Of a stretch of DNA of 64,000 nt, positions 43,201 through 53,699 are shown piece after piece. A program made the translations under genes and the position numbers. Every line of letters begins with the position of its first letter. The stretch's first letter is position 1. The notes beneath the pieces are model-generated. The model was not told where the DNA came from. It was given only the letters and a program-made list of their open reading frames with translations, and ran no database searches. The DNA lies in NCBI GenBank assembly GCA_030068145.1, contig JAPJBO010001069.1:1-64000 (forward strand), in the 5' to 3' direction. This DNA is from Diplonema papillatum. Lineage: Eukaryota > Euglenozoa > Diplonemea > Diplonemida > Diplonemidae.

Positions 43201-45418
43201 GTACTAAAAATACCGAAGAGTGCGATCTTCCTCTTCCAACGACTCTTGTACTTACCGGTACATGCTCAATGACGCCTTTTCTTTTTTGCCGGGCTTTCTG
43301 TGTGTTGGCTGTTGCCTATCGGGGATTGAGGATAAGTACACTGCTATTGACAAATTGCATTTGCTGGACAGAAGAAGCACCAGGGGAGAAAGCTGCATGA
43401 CTTGAAAACCCGCAGCACTCGCACACAATCAGTGCCTCGTAACCATTATCCAAAACACGAATGCAGATGAAGGTCATGGAAAGAGAAGTTCAGGAGGTAG
43501 ACAGGCAGGTGACCGAACAACACGCGAAGCAGCTGCTCGTGGAGCGCACAGCTTGCAAACAGATTGGCCTTCTCGCTGGCGACCTCGATGATGCTCAGGT
43601 AGTGCCTTCCACTATCCTTTGATTTGACTTCGCAGAAACATCGTGTATTTTGACAACGACCACAGTGCTGGAGATCGTGGTGCGAGGAAGAAAACAAGAT
43701 CTAAAGGTCTACAACACCTCGTAGCGAACCGTTCGTCTAGCTTGCTGCTTTTCGCAAGCCTCTGAACCCATGTCAGTCACATCAGCTTCACAACTCCGCG
43801 CCGGCGAGACGTAGGCGTGAAAGCATGGCCGACACTTAAAGGGCATCGCCACCACGGTAGCGATGCTGGCAGCTACGACAGCCACGCGATGTTGGAGACT
43901 TTTTTCCTGCACGCATCGCACTGCTGCTTCGCGACCACATTGCATATCGCACGCGAAGGTGGTCGCTTAGATTCATGGAGAGGCACAGGCAATGTGGCTG
44001 CGGAGAGAGCTTGGACCAGCGTGTTGCGAGTTCAATTATAGTAACCTGTTTTGTGACTGTGACTGCTCTGTCACTTCACGGAAAGCTAGCCTTAAGCACG
44101 GGGTTGCGAGTTCAGACGTCTTGTCCCAGCGAAGTGCAGCCGCGGTGCTATCCCCCCAGCTTCAGTGCTCTAGCGTTCAGTTCCTGACACGTTGCGGTTC
44201 CAGTTTCAAAAACCCATCTCGTAATCCGTGACTATATTATTCCCGCTCACGCGGGAAGCAATGAAAGCTCAACTAAACAGGGACAACTTTCCGGGCTGAA
44301 GAAGCAACTTCACGTAACACGGCAGCAGCTGCACCAGGCACAAGAGAATGGTACATCGACCGCCGCCAACATGCTGGAGATCACGAAGGAGCTTCGCCAG
44401 ACCCTGCGCCTTCGCGACCGTGCCTTGAGCGACCTCGACCTGGAGCGGATGCAACAGGTGTGTCAACAGGCCCCCTCTTCTTCTTTTCATCTGTCGTTGT
44501 TATGCACCAAACCACCATCCTCTCACGGAACGTCGTTTGAAGTACTTTTCTGGAAGAACACAGCGCTTGATCTTCTGTCAGCAAAAATAAAAGGAAACCA
44601 AGGCTTGTCCCACCAAGGCTTGTCCCACAATCTGGGTGCCCGGTGCCCGGTGCTGACCTGCCCCTCAACCCACCTTGGAAATACCGCTACCTGCAGTCTG
44701 TTAAGCACGGCACCCCCATACACAGGAAACTGCACAAGAAGCGCTTGGTAAGGAGCTGGTGTCGGCTCATGTAAAGATTGTCGAAGGACACAACGAAAGA
44801 GCGTCTCTCATGGAGCAGCAACAGCAGCGAATACACACGCTGAAACAGCAAGTCGTGCACACAGAGAAGGCGCTCAACCTTCAGAACGCGGAGACAGCGG
44901 AAAAGGACTTAGAAGTCCGACGTTTGACCCACGAGGTCCGCCTCATGGAACAGCGCGAACGCAGGCCTGCATCATCATCAGCTCAGTATGCGGGGATGTC
45001 GTCTCCCGTGATGTCTACCCGTGATCGTGGAGCGCGGGATGTGGACAGTGGCAAAGGACTGCAACCGCCTCTATTCAGCCACGAATCGTCTGGCGAAGTC
45101 GAAGAGTTGCTGAAACAGGCTCGCTACGCCAAGCAACAGCTGGCTGCAAAGGAAGCTTATCTTCGCAAGGAGAAGGCCACGACCTTGATGCGAACCACCA
45201 TCGGCTCGGCAACCACGGACGTGCCTTCCTCAGCTGGCGGCACACCGCGGCAAAGGATTTCCACGCCTCGGTTCATGTCACACTCTGTGTTGTCCCCAGC
45301 CGAGACAGAACCCCGCGAGTTTCCCCACACAAGCAACACATCCGATGCAAAGCTCACAAGGGTCACGACAACTACGACCCTCACGCGTGAGCCCGACATC
45401 CTATGTGGAGAAGAATGA
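31232..45418 (+). CDS. Leucine-rich-repeat/coiled-coil protein, multi-exon
   Basis: I chain one gene from seven exons with GT-AG introns, all in phase 0: 31232-36484, 36730-36801 (72 nt), 37339-37437 (99), 37679-37765 (87), 43467-43598 (132), 44281-44457 (177) and 44726-45418. Donors share a GAG/AAG/CAG|GT pattern. Reading past the first donor would stop at 36514. The start is ATG 31232 (MSRRVSGG); the frame is open 23 codons further upstream. Residues about 87-185 hold SDS22-type leucine-rich repeats (VETLFISGNLLRALNGID, LETLSLQNNPV). Coiled coil begins about residue 769 (MLQEVNMALREKLMEY) and continues through the small exons (LQEHKQKVTHLGLSN, MKVMEREVQEVDRQ, HTLKQQVVHTEKALNL). The middle is low-complexity, with basic WRKW-type segments. 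LRRs followed by long coiled coils recall centrosomal or axonemal proteins such as LRRCC1; that role is inference. More exons may lie in the 5.7-kb intron. Confidence 0.75.
37082..37276. mobile_element. 195-bp MITE in an intron
   Basis: The ends are inverted: CACGGCGGACTCCCCCACCGG at the left and CCGGTGGGGGAGTCCGCCGTG at the right. Inner inverted copies of CACTCCCGCAT also pair (37143-37174 with 37205-37240). It sits in the intron between the second and third exons of the LRR/coiled-coil gene. There is no coding capacity and no clear target duplication beyond a dinucleotide. Confidence 0.85.
37786..38005 (+). repeat. Dispersed repeat shared with 2.9 kb and 26.0 kb
   Basis: 37895-38005 matches 26015-26125 (GTAAGCGTTCAA, GTATTGTTTT, CCCCTCTAGCCTC, CGAGTATT). 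37786-37828 matches 2943-2985 (ATAAGCRCC, GGAAATGCTCGA/GGAATGCTCGA, GCTGCC/ACTGCC). These look like pieces of one old interspersed repeat family. Confidence 0.65.
38110..38970 (+). pseudogene. Zinc-finger (PHD/RING-like) gene remnant, frameshifted
   Basis: Three consecutive reading frames read like parts of one protein. First comes an acidic lead-in (TVPPGIIRAEEDGA, about 38180-38222). Next is a Cys/His cluster (MCSKSHAGEGLTHCFRCG, EDEWVCPVC, about 38238-38400) with the spacing of a PHD- or RING-like finger. Then follows an unrelated-looking helical segment in another frame (DVDELLEQTPPGPLKALVEH to LDRLLPVPKDSRQ, about 38470-38790). At least two frame changes are needed, near 38222 and 38430. 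It sits inside an intron of the LRR/coiled-coil gene on the same strand, so it may be an inserted gene or retrocopy. Unrecognised small introns or assembly errors are an alternative. Confidence 0.5.
39866..40116. repeat. Palindrome of 30-bp ATATGCGCGAAAAAACTG units
   Basis: Tandem ACAAATATATGCGCGAAAAAACTG units point inward from both sides to a centre near 39985 (TATGCGCGGTGCATA), so the array is an inverted repeat of a satellite. A mirrored relative lies at 40815-41025. It should form strong hairpins. Confidence 0.9.
40370..40755 (+). repeat. Interstitial telomere-like GGGTTAGGG/GCGGGTTT repeats
   Basis: Degenerate tandem units such as GCGGGTTTGCGGGTTAGGGT, with TACGC/TATGC variants. GGGTTAGGG occurs many times, always G-rich strand on plus. 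A larger block (about 115 bp, containing TCTCGGTATGCGGGTATTAG) is itself duplicated (40500-40560 and 40635-40690). It lies between the two palindromic satellites. Confidence 0.85.
40815..41025. repeat. Second palindrome of the same 30-bp satellite
   Basis: The same unit as at 39866-40116, with four to five copies on the left arm and about one on the right. The centre TATGCACCGCGCATA is the reverse complement of the other palindrome's centre, so the two blocks are inverted relative to each other. Confidence 0.9.
42141..42613. mobile_element. 473-bp AT-rich MITE with 6-bp target duplication
   Basis: The ends are CACGGTTGGCA at the left and TGCCAACCGTG at the right. CCTATT flanks both sides (42135-42140 and 42614-42619). 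The interior is largely TAATAATTTC tandem repeats with a short unique GC-richer segment (42375-42510). It inserted into the large intron of the LRR/coiled-coil gene. Confidence 0.88.
42656..42907 (+). pseudogene. Retroelement RNase H C-terminal fragment
   Basis: The frame ends MHVPGSLDVADKFTRMAYQR then WSGSLL and a stop. The VPGSLNxAD-x-x-TR pattern is the usual end of retrotransposon RNase H domains. No reverse transcriptase precedes it; only about 60 related codons remain, so it is a relic within an intron. Confidence 0.6.
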
Positions 45419-47157
45419 CCATGTGTCAGTTTGCTATCGCGAAACACACCCGTTCGCGGCTCCAAACACAGCCGCAGGGGTTGAACCGATACACGACGGC
45501 GATTGATATTCTGTCCCAGCGTCAACATACCAATGTACTCGGCATATTGGTGTGTCATCGGCATCTCAGTGCGTGCGTGTCACACTTGTATTCACTACAG
45601 GGGCCGGGCAAAGTTAGGAGGCAAGCACCCTTGCTACGATGTTATACCCGGATGTCAAGTGGTCAGAGGACCGCATTTAGATGAGTGAATAGACCTTCTG
45701 CGGAGATACACTCTGACAGAAGTCGTAGAATCCCTTCCGCGTTTCTTTCCCCACCCAAGCATTTCTTTGTGATGTGTATTGGGACGACTAGCGGTGAGTC
45801 TGAATCGGGTCCCATCTGCAGATTGGGACTTAATCTCCGAGTCTCGCACACTCACAGCACATACAAGCGACAGAAAACAGCAAGGCAGGCAGCCAGAGTC
45901 CTGTTCCTCTGGTGTTGTTGTTGACTTTTGTTTGCACGAGCCCGATCGTAAAAGCAGCGTTATATATTACAACGTGTCCTGACGTTCATACCTTCACCTG
46001 GCATGTCTCCTTTTTGGTCCTGAGATCCAGTTCTCGCGCCGCTATACCCAGCTCGTGGCCAAGCGATCTGCATGTCAACACCACAACCGACTCTTCTTCT
46101 TGGTGTCGGCAGGATATTTCAGACGTCCTTGAGAGCTTCTGCACCAAACAACACTTCCGAACAGGGCCCAGATAAAATCTACAAGATAGCACCATACGAA
46201 GATCAGTTCGTTCCACGTTCCAGCAAGATTGAGGGATCGCGAAACGAATCAAATGTTGCAATTGCTGCTTGCGGGCCAGGGAAGAATGCACACTAGTACT
46301 CACACACAGAAACACAAGCAACAGTATGCCTACCAGTAGATTACCCCTCCAACTCCTCTTTTCCTTCTCAACAAGTTGACACCAGCGTCCAGTTCATAGA
46401 GCCGCACAGCAAGATGTACCGTTTACAATCTACCCGTGAATGCCTGGTGACTCGCCAGCACATGCACAGAATGCCTGCCGGTGCACAAGGCAGTCCGAAG
46501 CATTCGTTTTGTATGCTTTGTTCGTCCAGACCCCCAACTCACGACCGTTCCTATTTTTTCCTGAAACGAGTCCTAGCTCACCATGCTTTAGATGTTAGTG
46601 TCCTTGCAGGCATCCCTTTCACTGGGGTCTCCTTTCATTCCTCACATGCACGTACTTGCCGGGATACCAAACCGAACTTCTACCACATTAGGGCACTCCA
46701 GTCGAGTTGACATACTGGAAGGGTTTGCAAACAGACTTCTAGCCACTTTTTCACCATTGAATCAGCGCACGCGATTTCGTGCAGTCTTGCCACCGGGAAA
46801 GGCACATCATTATTGAAAAGCTTTCTCCATCATGAGGGTTGCTATTTGCGACTCACTGGTGAAGCCGGTGGGGCTGCAGAGAGATACGCATCACGGAACA
46901 GCGGTAAACCCGCTTCCGCTTGTTTGGGGTTGAAGAGGCCTTGAGGGAACCCTGGCGAACTGGTCTGGAAAAGCCGGCTGTTGCTTTCTCAGGCCAGGCC
47001 GTATGAGACCTACCTCAGACACCAGTCTGTGTACACAGAGTGACCGATGTGTTTAGGCATTGTCTTTGCTGCAGTGAATTGTCACGAGTAGTTCTGCTTC
47101 TGATGAGTATGGACACTGAACCAGTACCGCAGGCAACAGGGAGTACAACAAACAAAA
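45419..47157. other. Intergenic, no supported gene
   Basis: Short overlapping frames only. The 3' end of the LRR/coiled-coil transcript and the leader of the carboxylase gene must lie here. Confidence 0.45.
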
Positions 47158-48444
47158 ATGATGAGCATCATGCGTCAGTTAAGGCGCGCTTCGGCCGTTG
47201 CCGCGGCGGAGGTGGCTTCATCGAAGGCTGTGAACAAACAGCACGAGCGCTTCAAACTCACTGCTCGTGAGCGAATCGAGCTGTTCTGTGACGAGGGCTC
47301 CTTTCGTGAGCGGGATGCGGGTGTCGTCCACAACTGCACCGATTTCGGTCTCGACACGACCCATCCACCAGGCGATGGTCTTGTGACAGGACACGGTCTC
47401 ATTCACGGCAGGCCGGTGTACCTCTTCTCTCAAGACTTCATGGTGCTCGGGGGTTCCATGAGCGGAACAAACGCTGCGAAGATGTGTAAGATCATGGATG
47501 AAGCCATGCGTGTGGGCGTTCCTGTTGTCGGTCTGAATGACAGTGGTGGCGCTCGTATCCAGGAAGGAATCACTTCGCTTGCTGGGTACGCGGACGTGTT
47601 CCTGCGAAACACGTTGTGCAGCGGTGTCATCCCGCAGATCTCAGTCATCATGGGGCCTTGTGCTGGCGGTGCTGTCTACAGTCCGGCGCTCACAGACTTT
47701 ACATTCATGGTTCAAGACAACTCCTTCATGTTTGTCACAGGACCCGATGTTGTTAAAACGGTGACCCACGAACAAGTTAGCAAGGAAGAACTCGGGGGTG
47801 CCTCAGCCCACGAGACTAAATCAGGTGTTGCGCATGGGTCTTTCGTCAACGAGCTCCAAGCCCTGCAGCGCCTGCGCACATTCTATTCTTACCTCCCCCT
47901 CAACAACCGGTCGGGTGCACCTGTCTATGAATACCACGATCCACGGGATCGCAGCTGCGAGGTTCTCGACCGTGTGATTCCGCCTGAGACAACCACTGCA
48001 TACGACATGCATGCTGTCATCAATCCGGTGCTTGACGAAGGTTCGTGGTACGAGATCCAGCCGAAGTATGCGAAGAACATCATCACCGGGTTTGGACGCA
48101 TGGAGGGTCAAACTGTCGCAGTCATTGCGAACCAGCCGAAGCACAATGCTGGTGTCCTGGACATCGATTCCAGCCGCAAGGCCGCACGGTTCGTGCGGTT
48201 TGCCGATGCGTTCAACATCCCAATCATCACTTTCGTCGACGTGCCTGGGTTCCTCCCAGGTACTGGGCAAGAGTGGGGTGGTATCATTGTCCACGGTGCT
48301 AAGTTGCTTTACGCGTACTGCGAAGCCACGGTGCCAAAGATCACTGTCATCACCAGGAAGGCCTATGGCGGCGCATACGATGTCATGAGCAGCAAACACA
48401 TCAGAGGCGACACAAACTACGCGTGGCCAACTGCCGAAATTGCT
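47158..48444 (+). CDS. PCCB: Propionyl-CoA carboxylase beta, C-terminus missing
   Basis: This is the carboxyltransferase subunit that moves CO2 from biotin to propionyl-CoA, giving methylmalonyl-CoA in mitochondria. The N-terminus ([20 protein letters not shown]) is a short basic, Ala-rich presequence. Family hallmarks appear in order: [132 protein letters not shown]. At this point (48444) a GT donor follows in phase 0, exactly where family members continue with VMG. The last ~80-100 residues should be in a downstream exon, which I could not find up to 52 kb. Intervening DNA is transposon-rich, so the final exon may be far away, or the gene may be truncated. Reading through would add 15 unrelated residues and stop. 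Confidence 0.9.
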
Positions 48445-49406
48445 GTATGTTCCCGTTGCAAGTCACTTTCCTATTCTTTCCCAGTGACTTGAGTCTTTCC
48501 CCGATAGCGCTGTGGCCAACAGAAAGTCAAGAAGGCTCAGTTTCCTATCAGAGAAAACAGCAGTGCACTCCGTCCCAGAAGTAGGACGGGAATAGCCTTG
48601 GTTGGCCGACCTACAATTAACGAAGGGTGCTTGCTCCATTTTGTAAGGGGGGGGAGAATAATTGTACCTGCTGGCACGTCGTCGCGTCCGCGCTTTCGCG
48701 GGCAGGCGCCGTCCGTCCCTAACGCACATTAACCGTTCGTCGGTGGTTCCGCGGTCGACCCGCTTGCTCCGACACGCGCCCGATCCGTTGGTTGTGGGCC
48801 CTGTGGCCGCGGCTTTGGCACTGGCACCCCCTGTTGGCCGACAGGCCCTCGCTTCACCGCTGGCCGTGCTCCGTGGCGCCCTCGCTTGCAGCACTGCCTG
48901 AGCCTGCGGCACCGCACGTCCTCGTACCGCATGCGCAGTAGTAGTCATCAAACTTTTCATGCAGGTGTTGGCGCAGATTGGCGACAGACAAAGCACCTGC
49001 AACGGCCTTTGGCAGGTGAAAATGGTCTTGGCACTGGACTTCCCTGACACAGACCAACGGCCCTCAGGTCGCTGGGTGCTGTTTCACGAGACACAGGACC
49101 CAACTACTTCGTCGCTGGGTCCACTTCCTGGCTCGAATTTCTGCGGAGCTGGGGATGCTGTTGAAGGCCTAGCACATAGCCAATCCAAGGGACCAATCGC
49201 GACTCTCCAGGGAGGGTGATCGAGTTGTGGATGCCGCGCCTTGCGCAGTATCGCGCAAATCTGCTGGAAACATGGGTGGGCAATTTTTGGGTGCTATGTG
49301 ACTGCTGTCCGTCGCATACTGTTGTCTCGCAAATAATTGGGGGGTCAAATAAAAGTACGTGCGCTCGGCTAAGGCCGGCGCGTGGCGAGACTGGAGGCAG
49401 CAGGTA
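48445..49406. other. Presumed intron or 3' flank of PCCB
   Basis: I looked for the expected continuation (VMG-x-x-GAV...) in all plus-strand frames and saw none. The GC-rich frames at 48463-49050 overlap on both strands and have no family features. Confidence 0.5.
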
Positions 49407-49795
49407 AAGTTCGGGGAACAGCAAAGTTCGGGCGAGCTAAGTTCTGGTGAAGCAAAGTACTGGTGAAGCTAAGTTCGGGCGAAGCTAAGTTCGGGCGAAA
49501 CAAAGTTCGGGCGAAGCAAAAACCGGATGAAGCTAAGTTCGGGCGAAACAAAGTCCGGGCGAAGCTAATTTCTGGGTGAAGCAAAGTTCTGGTGAAGCAA
49601 AGTTCGGGCGAAGCTAAGTTCGGGTGAAGCAAAGTTCTGGTGAAGCAAAGTTCGGGCGAAGCTGAGTTCTGGTGAAGCAAAGCTCGGGCGAAGCAAAGTT
49701 CGGGCGAAACAAAGTCCGGGCGAAGATAAGTTCTGGGTGAAGCAAAGTTCGGGCGAAGCTAAGTTCGGGCGAAGCAAAGTTCGGGTTCTGGTGGC
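49407..49795 (-). repeat. 16-bp minisatellite, about 24 copies
   Basis: The unit AGTTCGGGCGAAGCTA and variants (AGTTCTGGTGAAGCAA) are in tandem. Because 16 is not a multiple of three, the array reads as a 16-residue periodic peptide on the minus strand (SPELCFTRTLLHPNLA), which I reject as a gene. Confidence 0.95.
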
Positions 49796-49847
49796 AAGTT
49801 CGGCGCCAGTACCCGGGGGGGAGCCCCTGCCCCCCCCCCCCCCCCCC

Positions 49848-50705
49848 CCCGGGGGCTTATTAAGGGCTGTTTCATTTTACGGGTCCCGGTCAGGGGGTGG
49901 GGGGGGTGGGGGGGGGGGGGGACCCCCCCCCCCCCCCCTCCTGCATGGCTGGCAGGTCACCCGGTGTCAAGCGACCGACTCCCCAACTGCCGCTGGCCAG
50001 GTCAGGCTGGCACGACAAAGGAGTTACGGAGGGCGGCAGCTTGGGCAATGCCGACTTTGCGGAGGCATTCAACGGAAGGAGTGTCTCACAGAAGTTCCGT
50101 GCGGCAGATAAGAGCCGACCGATTGCGGGGTATTGATATACCCAAGAAGTACAACACCACTTCACACGTCTCGGAAATGGTGGGCATCCGTCATGTTTGT
50201 TGTTGTGTATTTACTGTATCTCAGGCTCCCTGCGGGAATAAATAGCTACCGAGAGCAGAGACGATTCTTGTTTTAGTGTACATACTAAATACCGAAAGGT
50301 TTCCTCGGCCCTCGACTCTTGTTTTTTTAGCCCGTTTCTGGAACAGCGCTCGCGGGACGGGCACTCCGCGGATGCCAAGATTAGGGTAAGGATAACCTCG
50401 CAGCGAAGCGAAAGGAGCTGCTTGGCGTTTTTGGGAAGGAGCGCAGGGCTCAGCTCCTTGTGTCCACTGCGACAGATCGTCGTCCGTTGAATGCCTCCGC
50501 AAAGTCGGCATTGCCCAAGCTGCCGCCCTCCGTAACTCCTTCGTGCCAGCCTGACCTGGCCAGCGGCAGTTGGGGAGTCGGTCGCTTGACACCGGGTGAC
50601 CTGCCAGCCATGCAGGAGGGGGGGGGGGGGGGGGGGGGGTCCCCCCCCCCCACCACCCGCACTTGTTACATGTTACGGTTAGGCCAAATCTTAATAAACA
50701 CCCTG
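49848..50705 (+). mobile_element. Internally deleted hAT derivative
   Basis: It has the same ends and TIR blocks as the 3853-9554 element. The left arm (49848-50076) is joined to a 113-bp piece of transposase coding sequence (matching 6602-6715), which is joined to the right arm (50184-50705). The second junction falls at GGCATC, shared by both partners. The family's internal blocks, including the antisense transposase fragment, remain in the right arm. It cannot encode transposase but could be moved in trans. Confidence 0.85.
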
Positions 50706-50730
50706 CCCCCCCTCCCCCCCCCCCCCCCCA

Positions 50731-51053
50731 GTCAGTGCTGCCTAGCGAGTCGCAGTCACAATCAGGGCGAGTGCCCTGAGTTTTTTTAACTGATTGCTCA
50801 GACACGGTTGTAGGGGCCTTCTCCCCGTGACGGATTCGCCTGTGCTCTAGTAGCACGGGTGGTCCTGGCTGTGACGAGCTACGAACAGCCGCCTGACAAA
50901 CCAGACTCACACCGCAGTCCTGTCTGCAGACACTCAGGTTCCACGCTGATGATGGTCCGCCTTATGTGTCCGTGGCTTAAAGGACCGAAACACGGCGCAG
51001 ACGGGACCAGTGCGGTGTTGAGCACATACCCATTCCAAGCACGTTCTTGCAAA
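50731..51053 (+). repeat. Second copy of the 325-bp dispersed repeat
   Basis: Matches 18381-18705 with a few substitutions and a 10-bp insertion (GGTCCTGGCT region near 50865). It starts right after the C tract that ends the hAT derivative and stops at another C tract (51054-51077). Confidence 0.9.
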
Positions 51054-51210
51054 CCCCCCCCCCCCCCCCCCCCCCCCGACTCCGTTTCCCGTGGTGACCC
51101 AAATACCGCGAGATACTGAGAAACTCCGCAAAAACGCAAATTTCGGGCACATTGGACCCGGAAATGCAACAACAAAACCTCGAAAACAATCTTCGACCGG
51201 AAAAGTGTCA

Positions 51211-51276
51211 TGGGCGGGGTCCGAACCCGGGCCCTCGGCCTTCAGGCCGCTACGCCCGGTCACTGTGCCACCCGCA
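51211..51276 (-). repeat. tRNA-like sequence, probable SINE head
   Basis: On the minus strand, TGGCACAGTGACCGG resembles the Pol III A box/D arm. CGGCCTGAAGGCCG forms an anticodon-like hairpin. GGGTTCGGACCC resembles the B box/T arm. The acceptor stem does not pair and the 5-bp T stem has one mismatch, so it is not a functional tRNA. A tRNA-derived SINE or tRNA pseudogene fits best. Confidence 0.5.
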
Positions 51277-51450
51277 TACCTTTTGGACGGGAAAAAAAAA
51301 GCTAGCTCGGCGCTTTCCAAAAAACAATACACTTTTGCACAATAAAAGCCGGGTTGGCTCGAATAGAGGCTATTCACATTGCATGTTCATAGGACCTCCA
51401 GTCTCGAAAAATTCTTTTTGGCCTACAGGTGTCTGTCGAAGAAGTACACA

Positions 51451-51965
51451 GTGCACTAGTAGAAGTGTAAAAGGTGTTTTGACTAGTCATTTTACTATTG
51501 AAAAAGCATGACTAGTGCACTAGTAAAAATGACTAGTGCACTAGTAAAAACACTAGTAAAAATGACTAGTTCACTAGTAAAAATGACTAGTGCACTAGTC
51601 AAAATGACTAGTGTCCTAGTAGAAATCCACCTGTTCCGAACCGAAATCTGGGCTATTTTGTAAATTTCAGAGGGTCCCACGGCACAACTGTACCCTACCG
51701 TTGCGCTTACAACCGTGTTCGGAATAATGTTGGACCGGGAAAAAGTCGAAGTACTTTTCAAAACCCCCAAAAGTCCAAAAAAGTTCCGGTCCAAATATTT
51801 TACAGTAGGGTTCACGCCCACAAGGAAGTTTAGAATCCAAGAATACGATAAGATATGATACATGTGGTGTCTACAGTCAAGGGCACGCCCAAGTCCGTTA
51901 ACAGCGCCTACAACTTGGAGGTCGCTACTTTAGCCAGACGCAGAAGGTGGCGAGTCGCTGAGCGC
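51451..51965 (-). repeat. Left member of a 0.5-kb inverted repeat pair
   Basis: Reverse-complementary to 63220-63751. It contains tandem GACTAGTGCACTAGTAAAAAT palindromic units (51451-51625), then a unique segment with TTGGACCGG motifs and the GGTCGCTACTTTAGCCAGACG end. The pair encloses 11.2 kb of mobile and satellite DNA. Confidence 0.88.
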
Positions 51966-53520
51966 TAGTACTAGTAAAAATGACTAGTGACTCAGACAAA
52001 ATCCACCTAACCTGGACCCAAGTCCTGGGTGTTTTGAGAGTTTTCGAGGGGTTCCACGGCACTACCGTGACCACCGGTGCCCAGACACCACAAACCACCT
52101 GGGCAACCCCAGTTTTCGCGAGACAGGCCGAGTTGCGAGGGTTTTGGTTGGTTGGTCTCTTGGGAAAGTCCCTGAGCTTGTATGGCTTAGCAAACATAGT
52201 GCAAACGACAGTGCTATCCCTGCACGGTGAGGTCAGAGACATGTCGTGACAGGTTTCAGACACTGGAATAATGCGGGCTTCCGACCACATTCAAACTCTG
52301 GTCCGTAGATTCGGCTTGTCGTTCATGGCGCTCCTATCGCCTTGGCATCGCACCGGACACAGTGCATTTACAGTAGTGGGTTCCCTAAAACCCACGATTC
52401 TTGCCGAGCTTCCCAACATGAATGTGCAACAGGTGCTGGCTTTGTCCGCCTGTGAACTGTTTGCATGCAAGGCTTTGTGTTGCGCACATTCCACAAATAG
52501 TGTCGTTGCTCACTGCTATGTGCTCCGCTTTCTAGTGTTGGAGGCACTCTCCCATTGCGTGCTTCCTCTTTCACGCCGCCGCGGAAAACCAGTCTTGTAG
52601 CCTGTGGCGCGCGCGTTGTGTGCCAGTCAACACGTCGTGGTGCTTTGTCCAGGCATTTCGAATGCCTGGAAGTCACGTTTCTTTGTCGTTTCGGGACGTG
52701 CTAACGACCATTGAGCCCACCGATCAACTGCTCAAAGCTTTCGTCGGGTGGGACACCAGCAGGTTCTGGTTTCTACTCGTCGGGTCTACCGCACAGTAAG
52801 GTGAATCGCGTAGCCGGTGTACTATTTGTGGAAGCAGCTTCTTTCGCATCTTCGGTTGTTCACAACGACAATAAAATCACCGCCTCGGATTAGCTTGAAT
52901 TCACAACGCACTGTCTATCGGGCATTGAGAGCTACTAGTAGTAAGTGCGGAAGAGCATGAGGCAGGCAAGCTGTAAACGCTCCCAGTAGGCAACAAGTTC
53001 CCAGAAACTCCCCGTCCTCAGCTGTGGTGCTCGCTTGCCTTCATGGCACTTGCACTTTCTAGAACTCAATACTCAGCCCGGTTCCTGTGGGGGAAGAGTC
53101 GGGGTGGCCCACCAAAAAAGCGACCACAGTTCTGCATGTTCAGCCGCAAAACACAAACCGACGAGTAATCGTAACTTATTCCTGCAGAACTGGCTTTGTT
53201 GAATGACGCTCGTGGCAGACAGCTTTCGTCTATCGCACAGTAAGGAATCGCATTGGGAACCACGTTCGGACAAATATTGGACCGGAACTTTTTTGGACCG
53301 GAATTTTTTTGGACTTTTTAGAGTTAAAGTTTTGGGCTTTTGGAGGTTCTGAAAGTTTTGGACTTTTCCCTGGGGTTTTCGCTTTTGGCGGTATTTTGAA
53401 GTCTGACCGAAGCAGCTTTTGCACTCGTTTCATGTTTCCGTTACACCAATGATGGGACATTCCAAAGCTTCCCGAATTCCGGGCCGCAAACGCGTCCAAA
53501 TTGGTTCAGGTTACTGGAGG
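51966..53520. other. No supported gene
   Basis: Short frames such as 52271-52600 have no family features. Around 53270-53345 degenerate TTGGACCGGAACTTTTTTGGAC units recall the middle of the 51451-51965 repeat. Confidence 0.45.
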
Positions 53521-53521
53521 T

Positions 53522-53591
53522 TTAATGTCAGCTAATTTCGTGCAAGCGTCGGCAGGAGCGAAATCTACCAAACAGTATCCTTCGATTTTGT
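53522..53591 (+). repeat. Fragment shared with the YR retroelement
   Basis: About 68 bp (GTTTAATGTCAGCTAATTTC...CAAACAGTAT) is nearly identical to 61003-61072, just upstream of the recombinase frame. It is a dispersed piece of the same element family. Confidence 0.85.
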
Positions 53592-53699
53592 TTTGGTGTC
53601 TCGCGACTGTCGCTTCCCGGAACTGACTTCGACCGGGAGCAGAGTACCGGGTGCAGCGGGTGTTCTCGGCTGCATCTCTTGAGGCCCGACGCGGTTTCT

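Noticed and set aside
49369-49777. Minus-strand frames repeating SPELCFTRTLLHPNLA
   Set aside because: Artefact of the 16-bp minisatellite.
51211-51276. Functional tRNA gene
   Set aside because: No pairing acceptor stem and no proper 7-base anticodon loop.
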